The position numbers and the translations under genes are program-made. The notes under the pieces were generated by a model, which made no database searches, was not told the DNA's origin, and saw only the letters and a list, made by a program, of their open reading frames with translations. From Marmoricola sp. (GTDB lineage Bacteria; Actinomycetota; Actinomycetes; Propionibacteriales; Nocardioidaceae), in NCBI RefSeq assembly GCF_025965215.1, contig NZ_JAOPXI010000081.1, positions 1 to 38,956 of the forward strand: DNA of 38,956 nt, read 5' to 3'. This document shows positions 23,941 to 31,273 of the stretch, one piece after another (within the stretch, counting starts at the first letter, position 1; the number at the start of each line of letters is the position of its first letter).

Positions 23941-25065
23941 GTGCTGCCCTACGGTCGCCAGTCGATCTCGGAGGCCGACATCGAGGCCGTTGCCGCGATC
24001 CTTCGCGGCGACTGGCTCACAACCGGACCGACTGTCACCGCTTTCGAGGAGGCGATCTCGGCGGCCACCGGCGGGCACCGCGCGGTCTCCTGCACCTCCG
24101 GTACGGCGGCCTTGCACATGGCGTACGCGGCGGCCGGTGTCGGGCCGGGTGACCAGGTCGTCACGACGCCGATGACCTTCGTCGCCACCGCCTCGGGTGC
24201 CTCGATCCTCGGAGCCGACGTCGTGTTCGCCGATGTCGAGGAGGACACCGCGCTGCTCGATCCCCGCGCCGTCGAGGGCGTGGTGACCGAGCGCACCGCG
24301 GTGATCGCCGCGGTCGACTACGCCGGTCACGCCGCCGACTACGACGCCCTGCAGCCGATCGCGGACCGCGTCGGCGCCCTGACCCTGGACGACGCGGCCC
24401 ACTCGATCGGCGGCACCTACCGCGGTCGCGCAGTCGGCGACCTGGCCGACATCACGACGCTGTCGTTCTTCCCGACCAAGAACCTGACCACCGGCGAGGG
24501 CGGCGCGGCCGTGTTCAAGGACGACGCCCTGGCCCAACGCGCACACGAGTTCCACTTCATCGGTCTCGTCCGCGATCAGGCCAGGTTCGCGATGACCGAC
24601 GAAGGCCCCTGGCACCAGGAGGTGCACGAGTTCGGGATCAACTACCGGCTGACCGACGTCGCCTCGGCCCTCGGCCTCTCCCAGCTGTCGCGACTGGCCG
24701 CGTTCAAGCAGCGCCGCACCGAGATCACCGCGCGCTACAACGCGGCTCTCGCGGGGCTGGACGGCGTACGGATCCCGACGCAGCGCCCCGACGTCGACCC
24801 CGCCTGGCACCTCTACCCGGCGCGGATCCTCGAGGGCCGTCGGCGCGAGGTGTTCGAGAAGATGCGGGAGCACGGCATCGGCGTCCAGGTGAATTACATC
24901 CCGGTCTACTGGCACCCGGTGTACGCCAACCTCGGCTACCGGCGCGGGATGTGCCCGAACGCCGAGGCGTTCTACGCCGAGGAGCTGTCCCTGCCGCTGT
25001 ACCCGGACCTCACGGACACCCAGGTCGACCAGGTGATCGACGTACTGGGCCAGGTCCTGAGGTGA
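23941..25065 (+). CDS. pseC: UDP-4-amino-4,6-dideoxy-N-acetyl-beta-L-altrosamine transaminase
   Basis: The 374-aa PLP enzyme of the DegT/DnrJ/EryC1 family aminates the PseB product. The PLP lysine is K180 in SFFPTKNLTTGEGGA; CTSGTAALHMAY binds the cofactor phosphate; LDDAAHSIGG holds the conserved aspartate. The HLYPARI and NYIPVYWHPVY segments are typical of PseC. The GTG start follows GGGGA by 8 nt. The stop overlaps the cytidylyltransferase gene as GTGA. Confidence 0.94.
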   Translation: MLPYGRQSISEADIEAVAAILRGDWLTTGPTVTAFEEAISAATGGHRAVSCTSGTAALHMAYAAAGVGPGDQVVTTPMTFVATASGASILGADVVFADVEEDTALLDPRAVEGVVTERTAVIAAVDYAGHAADYDALQPIADRVGALTLDDAAHSIGGTYRGRAVGDLADITTLSFFPTKNLTTGEGGAAVFKDDALAQRAHEFHFIGLVRDQARFAMTDEGPWHQEVHEFGINYRLTDVASALGLSQLSRLAAFKQRRTEITARYNAALAGLDGVRIPTQRPDVDPAWHLYPARILEGRRREVFEKMREHGIGVQVNYIPVYWHPVYANLGYRRGMCPNAEAFYAEELSLPLYPDLTDTQVDQVIDVLGQVLR

Positions 25066-25796
25066 GCGGTCGCGTCGGGGTGATCACCCAGGCCCGCACC
25101 ACCAGCACGCGGCTGCCCGGGAAGGTCCTGCTCACCGCCGGCGGGCGCACGCTCCTCGACCACCACCTCGACCGGCTCGAGTCTGCCGGGCTCGACGTGT
25201 ACGTCGCGACCACCGTGAACGCGAGCGACGACCCGATCGTCGCGCTGGCCGAAGCGCGAGGGCTCGGGGTTCACCGCGGCAGCGAGGACGACGTCCTGGC
25301 CCGGTTCACCGGCTGCATCGAGCAGTTCTCCCTGGCGACGGTCGTCCGGGTGACGTCCGACTGCCCCCTGATCGACGGTGCCCTGGTGGCCCACGGCATC
25401 GAGATCTTCCTGGCTGCCGACGACCCGTGGACCTATGTGTCCAACGGCCTCGAACGCACCTACCCGCGCGGCTTCGACTTCGAGGTCTTCAGCGCGCAGG
25501 CCCTGCTGGACGCGGGAGAGAACGCCTACGAGCAGCCGCAGCGCGAGCACGTGACGCCGTACCTGTACACCAACGGCTCCGGCAGGATGTCGCTGCGCAA
25601 CCTGTCCCGTACGGCGAACGCGTCGGCGTACCGGGTCACCCTCGACACCGCCGAGGACCTGGTGCTGATCCGGACCCTGATCGAGGACTACGGCGCAGCC
25701 GGCCTCGACGTCGACCAGATCATTGCGGTCCTCGACGCGCACCCCGAGCTGGTCGCCGTGAACGCGCACGTCGAGCAGAAGAAGCTCGGACAGTGA
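25062..25796 (+). CDS. pseF: SpsF-type nucleotidyltransferase, probable CMP-pseudaminate synthetase
   Basis: The 244-aa protein belongs to the SpsF/CMP-Kdo-synthetase-like nucleotidyltransferases. QARTTSTRLPGKVL (10-23) is the nucleotide-binding loop; VVRVTSDCPLIDG holds the metal-binding aspartate; PRGFDFEVFS and REHVTPYLY are family segments. Position after pseB and pseC with a GTGA overlap, and the absence of another cytidylyltransferase in the island, imply that it makes CMP-pseudaminic acid. The loop differs from that of classical NeuA/PseF, so the symbol rests on context. The open frame extends upstream to 24951 inside pseC; that part is rejected. Confidence 0.85.
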   Translation: MSGRVGVITQARTTSTRLPGKVLLTAGGRTLLDHHLDRLESAGLDVYVATTVNASDDPIVALAEARGLGVHRGSEDDVLARFTGCIEQFSLATVVRVTSDCPLIDGALVAHGIEIFLAADDPWTYVSNGLERTYPRGFDFEVFSAQALLDAGENAYEQPQREHVTPYLYTNGSGRMSLRNLSRTANASAYRVTLDTAEDLVLIRTLIEDYGAAGLDVDQIIAVLDAHPELVAVNAHVEQKKLGQ

Positions 25797-26986
25797 CCGC
25801 GCCCAGGGCGGAACCGGCGTCCGGAAAGACGTTGTTGGTGCACTCGGGGACCTACAAGACAGGCTCCACCGCCATCCAGCGCTACCTGGCAAAGGCAGAG
25901 GCCGCCGGGGTTCTTGGGGACGCCACCTATCCCGTCACGGGCAGGGCCCTCGGTGTGCAGCACCTCAATCTCAACGCCGAGTTGCGCGGCGGTCGACTCT
26001 TCACCCCCGGGCTCGGATCATGGGACGACGTGATCTCCGAGTTCGTCGCCGGGCCGAAGACGACTGCGATCGTCTCGACCGAGAACTTCTCGCTGCTCAG
26101 CGAGGAACAGATCCGCGTCATCGGAGACAAGTGCCGGGCCGCGGCCGTGGGCATTCGCTGGGTGCACTACATGCGCGAACAGGCAAGCTGTTACAACGCG
26201 TTCTACGTCGAGCGCCTGGTCAACCTGCGCCCCGAGTTCGCCGACGTGATCAACCGCCCGTTCGAGGAATTCTCGGACTGGAGTCCGCTCGACCTGAGCT
26301 TTCTCACCTACTCCGGCTTCGCCAGGACCGTGTTGAGCGCGGTCCCGGATGTCGAGCTGGTGCTCCGGCCCTTTTCGCGGGATCACCTGATCGGTGGTGA
26401 TGCCGTCTCCGACTTCTGCGCCGCTGCCGGGATCCCGTTCGACCCCGCGCAGAGCGCAGCCGCCAATGTCGGAACGGGCTGGAGAACCGCCGAGACCGCC
26501 CGCCGGCTGACGCCGGTGATCAGCGCCGCGCAACTACGGCGTCGGGTGACCGAGTTCGAGAACCCCGCAGCGGCCCGGATGCGCTGGGTCGCACTTCTGC
26601 GCAAGGAGCTGATCCTGGCAAGTCTCTCCGTCAGCTGGAACCGGGAGTCCGCCGTCTACCTCACGCCTGAGTTCGAGACCGTGTTGCGGGAGCGTTACCG
26701 CGCCGACAACGAACGGGTCGCCGACTATGCCGGTTTCGACTGGGCCGCGATCGCCGATGCAGAGCCGAGCAAGGCGTACAACGTGGGCAACTATGCCGAC
26801 ATCCCTGGAGACCAGGTGATTGCGGTCGTCGAGCGAGTCATGACAGCGCTGGTCGACATGCCGGACGAAGTCGCCGCGATGCCGACACGCGCCGCGCTCA
26901 CGTCAGATCGGCGCCGGTTGCCGGGTCGACGCCGACCTTGGCCTCCAGGACTCTCAGCCGCTCTTCGAAGACGACTGCGGCGCTGA
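25793..26986 (+). CDS. Sulfotransferase-like protein
   Basis: The 397-aa protein begins with LLVHSGTYKTGSTAIQRYL (14-32), the 5'-phosphosulfate-binding loop pattern of PAPS-dependent sulfotransferases (H-x-G-x-x-K-T-G-S/T-T). Further segments, TTAIVSTENFSLLS and RWVHYMREQ, fit this fold; the serine for the 3'-phosphate site is not certain. It could sulfate the glycan. GTG 25793 overlaps the pseF stop. The last 29 or so residues are Arg/Pro-rich and encoded opposite the end of the coiled-coil gene, an 89-nt convergent overlap. Confidence 0.78.
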   Translation: MTAPRAEPASGKTLLVHSGTYKTGSTAIQRYLAKAEAAGVLGDATYPVTGRALGVQHLNLNAELRGGRLFTPGLGSWDDVISEFVAGPKTTAIVSTENFSLLSEEQIRVIGDKCRAAAVGIRWVHYMREQASCYNAFYVERLVNLRPEFADVINRPFEEFSDWSPLDLSFLTYSGFARTVLSAVPDVELVLRPFSRDHLIGGDAVSDFCAAAGIPFDPAQSAAANVGTGWRTAETARRLTPVISAAQLRRRVTEFENPAAARMRWVALLRKELILASLSVSWNRESAVYLTPEFETVLRERYRADNERVADYAGFDWAAIADAEPSKAYNVGNYADIPGDQVIAVVERVMTALVDMPDEVAAMPTRAALTSDRRRLPGRRRPWPPGLSAALRRRLRR

Positions 26987-27230
26987 TCCGGGCACGCACC
27001 CTCGCGTGCTCGGCGCGGACCTCGTCGACCAGGCTACGAGCCTGGGACCGCTGCTCGTCGTCCGCCTCGAACGCGGGATCGTCGAGCCGGGCGCGCAGGT
27101 CCTCCACGCGCTCCTCGAGGGCAGCGAGCTGCGGCGCGATCCGGATCAGCTCACGCTCCATCGTGCTGATCCGCGCGCCCTGGGCCCGGAGGTCGCGCAA
27201 CGCCTCCAGGAACGACCTGAGCTTGGACAT
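26898..27230 (-). CDS. Small coiled-coil protein
   Basis: The 110-aa, highly charged protein is predicted by eye to be almost wholly helical with heptads (LIRIAPQLAALEERVEDLRARL; ARSLVDEVRAEHARVRARI). No family recognised. ATG 27230 is preferred over GTG 27233 because AGGAG lies 7 nt before it. Its start overlaps the stop of the sialyltransferase-like gene (TGATG), so the two are translationally coupled. Its 3' end overlaps the sulfotransferase-like gene on the other strand by 89 nt. A structural partner of a glycosyltransferase is a guess. Confidence 0.75.
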   Translation of the reverse strand: MSKLRSFLEALRDLRAQGARISTMERELIRIAPQLAALEERVEDLRARLDDPAFEADDEQRSQARSLVDEVRAEHARVRARISAAVVFEERLRVLEAKVGVDPATGADLT

Positions 27231-27898
27231 CACATGTCTCCTGTGAGGGGGAGGAACCTCATCCGACCCGTGGCGAGCCAGCCGGAGATCAATACTGCCT
27301 CAGCGGCGATCCGATGCTCGGGACCGACCCCGACCGAGTCGCCCCACTGGTGCTGCCACGAGGTCTGGGCCGGGTCGTCGACGAACGAGATCCCGGTCAG
27401 CAGGACCTCGGCCTCCGCGAACACGTTCATCGCCAGCCACGCGGCCGTCGTCCCGGTCGTGGGCGCCAGCTGCTCCTCGCGCCAGGGCAGTCCCAGCTCG
27501 GTGTTCAGCGGGATGGCCACTGCGTCGTTGCGGGCCACCGCGAAGCCAAGGTCAGCCGGCCACGAAGCCGGCCAGAGCTCGGGCCTGCCGTACATGCGCA
27601 TCGGTTCGAGCAGCACGTAGAGGCGTTCGCGGTACCGGTCGAAGAGGTGCGGGGTCGCCGGCACCAGCCGGCTGAACAGCACCACGTCGGTCTTCGAGCC
27701 CTGGGTCGCCGGCTCGCCCGGCCGGTCGGTCACGAATGAGTTCACCCGGACGACGAGATCGGCGCCGTCGATCGCCGCGGCCCGGGATGCCGACGGTCCC
27801 ATCGGGGCGTTGCCGACGACCGCGATGCGGTGAACGGGCCCGCTCGCGTAGGCCTCGGCCAGCTCCCGCAGGGGAGCCAGCCGAGGGTCCGACGTCAC
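27230..27898 (-). CDS. Sialyltransferase-like (GT29-type) protein, candidate pseudaminyltransferase
   Basis: The 222-aa protein reproduces the order of GT29 sialylmotifs: a large-motif part VVGNAP...IDGADLVVRVN (27-53) with SKTDVV (68-73), a small-motif part PTTGTTAAWLAM (146-157) with VLLTGISF, and a very-small motif H195-x4-E200. These bind the CMP-sugar and supply the catalytic histidine. It is shorter than animal enzymes and has no membrane anchor. Given a CMP-pseudaminate pathway next door, transfer of pseudaminic acid is the natural inference. GTG 27898 starts 8 nt after the stop of the transporter lipoprotein gene, with no good ribosome-binding site. The open frame to 28066 runs into that gene and is rejected. 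Confidence 0.78.
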   Translation of the reverse strand: MTSDPRLAPLRELAEAYASGPVHRIAVVGNAPMGPSASRAAAIDGADLVVRVNSFVTDRPGEPATQGSKTDVVLFSRLVPATPHLFDRYRERLYVLLEPMRMYGRPELWPASWPADLGFAVARNDAVAIPLNTELGLPWREEQLAPTTGTTAAWLAMNVFAEAEVLLTGISFVDDPAQTSWQHQWGDSVGVGPEHRIAAEAVLISGWLATGRMRFLPLTGDM

Positions 27899-27906
27899 CG
27901 ACGGAC

Positions 27907-28836
27907 TCAGATGAGTCCCTTGCTCTTGAGGAATGCGTTGGCCACATCGGCGGCCTTCTCGCGATCGATCGAGACCGAGGCGATCATGCTCGCCAGGTCC
28001 GCCGTGGTCAGCATGCTCGAGAGCTTGTTGAGCGCCGTCTCGGCCTGCGGGTGCTTCGCCAGCCACGCGGAGTTCACGATCGGGACCAGGTTCTCTGCGT
28101 TCTCCAGGCCCTTGTCGTCGGTCAGGATGACCAGCCCGTCCTTGGCCAGCGTGGCGTCGCTGGTGCCCACCTCACCGAGCTGGGTCGCCCCGCTCTTGAG
28201 GTCGGCCTTGGTCTGGTCGGTCCCGAACCCGGTAGGCACGACGGCGCCGATCTTCAGGCCGTACGTGCCAGCCAGGCCGACCTTGCAGTCCGGCCGCTGG
28301 TCGCAGTCGGGCGCAGCACCGAGCTTGAGCTTCATGCCGAGTGCGGCGAGGTCGCTCAGCGTGCTGAGGTGGTGGGCATCGGCGAACGCCTTGGTCACCG
28401 CGAACGCATTGGCGTCCTGGGCGGCAGCCGGCGTCAGCGCGGTCAGGCCCACCGGGCCGGCCAGCTTGTTGAGCTGGGCGAGCGTCGCGGTCGCGTCGTG
28501 GGAGGCGACGAGCTTGGCGTTGTCACCGTTGGCCTGCCGGTTGAGAGCCTCGGTCATCGAGGAGAGGTAGTCCGTGGAGATCTGGACGGTTCCCTTCTCC
28601 AGCGGCGACAGGTACAGGTCGCGGCCGCCGAGCTCCTGCACGGTGGCCTGGAAGCCGGCGTGGTCGAGGAGGCCCTGGTAGAGCGCGGCCATGATGTCGG
28701 CCTCGGGGAACTTCTGGCCCACGATCGTGACCTTGCCCCCCGTTGCGCTCTTGTCGCTGCTGCCGCATGCCGCAGCGAACAGCAGCGTGGGTGCCACCAG
28801 GGCGATGGCGAGTCGTCGTACGAGCTTGGTGTTCAT
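27907..28836 (-). CDS. Osmoprotectant ABC transporter substrate-binding lipoprotein
   Basis: The 309-aa protein has a lipoprotein signal peptide with lipobox FAAAC (C24), so it is anchored outside the membrane. The mature part follows the OpuC/ProX family: VTIVGQKFPEADIMAALYQGLL, LYLSPLEKGTVQISTDYLSSM and GEVGTSDATLAKDGLVILTDDK. Such proteins capture glycine betaine, choline or related compatible solutes. AAGG lies 8 nt before the ATG. It is last of the three leftward transporter genes. Confidence 0.92.
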   Translation of the reverse strand: MNTKLVRRLAIALVAPTLLFAAACGSSDKSATGGKVTIVGQKFPEADIMAALYQGLLDHAGFQATVQELGGRDLYLSPLEKGTVQISTDYLSSMTEALNRQANGDNAKLVASHDATATLAQLNKLAGPVGLTALTPAAAQDANAFAVTKAFADAHHLSTLSDLAALGMKLKLGAAPDCDQRPDCKVGLAGTYGLKIGAVVPTGFGTDQTKADLKSGATQLGEVGTSDATLAKDGLVILTDDKGLENAENLVPIVNSAWLAKHPQAETALNKLSSMLTTADLASMIASVSIDREKAADVANAFLKSKGLI

Positions 28837-28893
28837 GTGTCCGCCTTCTGTGTCCCGCAGCCGACGTGGCCTGCGCGTGTCCGGGGTTTCACG

Positions 28894-29589
28894 CTAGCGC
28901 ATGGTGCCGACACGACTCCGGCGCCTGGGATCGACCAGCCGCTGCAGACCCAGGAAGCCGATCTCCATCAGCAGTGCGCACAGCGCCACGATCAAGGACC
29001 CGGAGACCACCTCGGCCGTCTGGTTGTTGGCGTACCCGCGGGTGATGATGTTGCCGAGTCCCGGCCCGGCGACCAGGGCAGCGATCGTCGCGGTGGCCCA
29101 GACCTGGACGACGGCCAGGCGCAGGCCGGAGATGATCAGCGGCGCCGCGAGCGGCAGCTCGACCTGTCGCAGCACGCCGAGCTCGGCCATCCCCATGCCA
29201 CGGGCGGCTTCGACGACGTCGGCATCGACCTCGACCACCGCGTTGTAGGTGCTCGTCACGATCGGCGGCAGCGCGAAGAGGGCGAGCGTGACCAAGGTGG
29301 ACAACCCGGAGCGGCCGTAGGGGCCCAGGTAGCCGCTGCCCAGGATGCTCAGCGAGAACAACGAGAGCAGGGCGACGATCGGGACGGCGCGGCCGATGTT
29401 GGTGATGTTGATCGCCAGCACGCCGCCACGGTGCCGGTGACCGAGCCAGAGCGCCAGCGGGAACCCGAGGAGCCCCGCCAGCACTACGGACGTGACGGTG
29501 AGCAGGACGTGCTGACCGAAGAGCACCGGCACGCCGTAGTCGCCGTGCCAGTTGCTGGAGTCGCGGAACCAGCTGACCACGCCGTTCAT
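28894..29589 (-). CDS. Osmoprotectant ABC transporter permease (second)
   Basis: The 231-aa inner-membrane permease has about six hydrophobic segments and the ABC-coupling loop EAARGMGMAELGVLRQVELPLAAPLIISGL. The TVTSVVLAGLLGFPLALWL and RAVPIVALLSLF segments are typical of the OpuCB/OpuCD pair. ATG 29589 is chosen because it overlaps the stop of the other permease as ATGA; GTG 29601 would add four residues. Pairs with the 226-aa permease to form the channel. Confidence 0.92.
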   Translation of the reverse strand: MNGVVSWFRDSSNWHGDYGVPVLFGQHVLLTVTSVVLAGLLGFPLALWLGHRHRGGVLAINITNIGRAVPIVALLSLFSLSILGSGYLGPYGRSGLSTLVTLALFALPPIVTSTYNAVVEVDADVVEAARGMGMAELGVLRQVELPLAAPLIISGLRLAVVQVWATATIAALVAGPGLGNIITRGYANNQTAEVVSGSLIVALCALLMEIGFLGLQRLVDPRRRSRVGTMR

Positions 29590-30266
29590 GCGCGGGTCCA
29601 CGGGGTGAGTAGGCGCTGGATCACGACCAGGACGATGTCCAGGCTCACCGCGAGCGCGACGCAGAGGACACTGCCGGCGAGCACCTGCGCCTTGAAGGTG
29701 GGGTCCTCGAGGATCAGGTTGCCGAGACCTCCGTAGTCCAGGATCGAGCCGACCGTGGTCAGCGCCACCGCCGAGACCATCGCCACCCGCAGGCCGGACA
29801 TGAACGCCGGCACGGCCAGCGGCACCTCGACCCGGAGCAGCATGGTGCGCGGGTTGTAGCCCATCCCCAGCGCCGACTCGCGCACCTCGGCAGGCACGGC
29901 GTCGAGGCCGTCGAGCACGGCCCGGACCAGGATCGTCAGCGAGTACAGGCCCAGCCCGATCAGCACCGTTCGGTGACCCAGCCCGGTGAACGGCACCATC
30001 AGGGAGAACAGCGCCAGCGACGGGATCGTGTAGATCGCGGTCGTCGTGCCGACGATGATTCCCTCGAGTCTTCGGTAGCGTCTGGCCAGAAGGGCCAGCG
30101 GGATCGCCACCACCAGGCCCAGCGACACCGACGCGAGCACGATGCCGATGTGCTGCACCAGGGCGGTCTGGAGATCACCGGCGCGCGTGGAGTAGTACAG
30201 CCCGCAGATCCAGTCGTTGCGGGTCAGGCAGTTGTCCAGCGACGTGGGAGCGAGCAGTGGGACCAC
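29586..30266 (-). CDS. Osmoprotectant ABC transporter permease (first)
   Basis: The 226-aa permease carries the loop RESALGMGYNPRTMLLRVEVPLAVPAFMSGL and five or six membrane segments (GIVLASVSLGLVVAIPLALL, IYTIPSLALFSLMVPF and others). It heads the leftward part of the transporter. The GTG start at 30266 has TAGGTT 6 nt upstream and no ribosome-binding site, so the mRNA is probably leaderless. The ATPase gene is divergent, with only 17 nt between the start codons. Confidence 0.92.
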   Translation of the reverse strand: MVPLLAPTSLDNCLTRNDWICGLYYSTRAGDLQTALVQHIGIVLASVSLGLVVAIPLALLARRYRRLEGIIVGTTTAIYTIPSLALFSLMVPFTGLGHRTVLIGLGLYSLTILVRAVLDGLDAVPAEVRESALGMGYNPRTMLLRVEVPLAVPAFMSGLRVAMVSAVALTTVGSILDYGGLGNLILEDPTFKAQVLAGSVLCVALAVSLDIVLVVIQRLLTPWTRA

Positions 30267-30272
30267 AGGGCG

Positions 30273-30278
30273 AACCTA
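30273..30278 (-). promoter_or_regulatory. Putative -10 element of the permease operon (leaderless)
   Basis: TAGGTT on the minus strand, 6 nt before GTG 30266, inside the 17-bp gap to the divergent ATPase gene. No -35 box seen. Confidence 0.5.
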
Positions 30279-30283
30279 GCGCG

Positions 30284-31273
30284 ATGATCCGGCTCGAGGG
30301 CGTAGGCAAGACCTACGAGGACGGCACGGTCGCCGTCGTGTCCCTCGACCTCGACGTCGCGGCGAACGCACTGGTGTGCCTGGTCGGCCCGTCGGGATGC
30401 GGCAAGTCGACGATCCTCAAGATGGTCAACCGTCTCATCGAGCCGACCGCCGGTCGCATCTACCTCGACGGCGCGGACGTCACCGACACCGACCCCGTCG
30501 AGCTGCGCCGCGGCATCGGGTACGTCATCCAGCAGGTCGGCCTGTTCCCGCACCAGGACATCGCGACGAACGTCGCTACCGTTCCCAGCCTGCTCGGCTG
30601 GGACCGCAAGAAGGCTCGAGCGCGCTCGCTCGAGCTCCTGGAGCTGGTCGGGCTCGACCCCGAGATCTTCGCGAAGCGGTACCCGCACCAGCTTTCCGGC
30701 GGTCAGCGGCAACGGGTCGGCGTCGCGCGGGCCCTGGCAGCGGACCCGCCGGTGCTGCTGATGGACGAGCCGTTCGGCGCCGTCGACCCGATCGTGCGCG
30801 CCCGGCTGCAGGACGAGTTCCTCCGGATCCAGCGCGACCTGGGCAAGACCGTGGTGATGGTCACCCATGACATCGACGAAGCCGTGAAGATGGGCGACCG
30901 GGTGGCTGTCTTCGCAGCCGGCGGTCGCCTTGCCCAGTACGACGCCCCGGCGGCGATCCTGGGTGCTCCGGCGGACGAGTTCGTCGCCGAGTTCGTCGGC
31001 CGGGCCCGCGGGATGCGACGACTCGCCGTCACCCCGATCGACCCGGCACACCTGGAACCGATGGACGGCGTCGCCGCCTCGGAACTGGCCGGCACCCTCG
31101 ATGTCGGCGCCACCCTCGAGGAGGCGATGGCGCTGCTGCTGCGCGAGGACAAGGCGATGGTGGGTGTCACCCAGGGTGCGCGTTTCCTCGGCGTACTGAC
31201 GCCGAACGGCATCCACCGGATGCTGCGCGCCGACGTCCGGTCCCAGCAGGAACAGACCGCGGAACGCTCCTAG
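30284..31273 (+). CDS. Osmoprotectant ABC transporter ATPase
   Basis: The 329-aa ATPase has Walker A GPSGCGKS (35-42), signature LSGGQRQRVGVARAL, Walker B LLMDEPFGAVDP and the switch histidine in MVTHDIDEA. A C-terminal region of about 70 residues (TLEEAMALLLREDKAMVGV, RFLGVLTPNGIHRML) resembles a CBS domain, the regulatory module of OpuCA/ProV. ATG 30284 gives the usual family start IRLEGVGKTYEDG. GTG 30257 is an alternative with GGGAG 6 nt upstream and would overlap the divergent permease start by 10 nt. The stop shares CTAG with the convergent gene. Confidence 0.93.
   Translation: MIRLEGVGKTYEDGTVAVVSLDLDVAANALVCLVGPSGCGKSTILKMVNRLIEPTAGRIYLDGADVTDTDPVELRRGIGYVIQQVGLFPHQDIATNVATVPSLLGWDRKKARARSLELLELVGLDPEIFAKRYPHQLSGGQRQRVGVARALAADPPVLLMDEPFGAVDPIVRARLQDEFLRIQRDLGKTVVMVTHDIDEAVKMGDRVAVFAAGGRLAQYDAPAAILGAPADEFVAEFVGRARGMRRLAVTPIDPAHLEPMDGVAASELAGTLDVGATLEEAMALLLREDKAMVGVTQGARFLGVLTPNGIHRMLRADVRSQQEQTAERS

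Noticed and set aside
12729-25796. Legionaminic or sialic acid pathway
   Set aside because: A PseG-type UDP hydrolase and the short inverting dehydratase are present, and no NeuC-type epimerase is seen.
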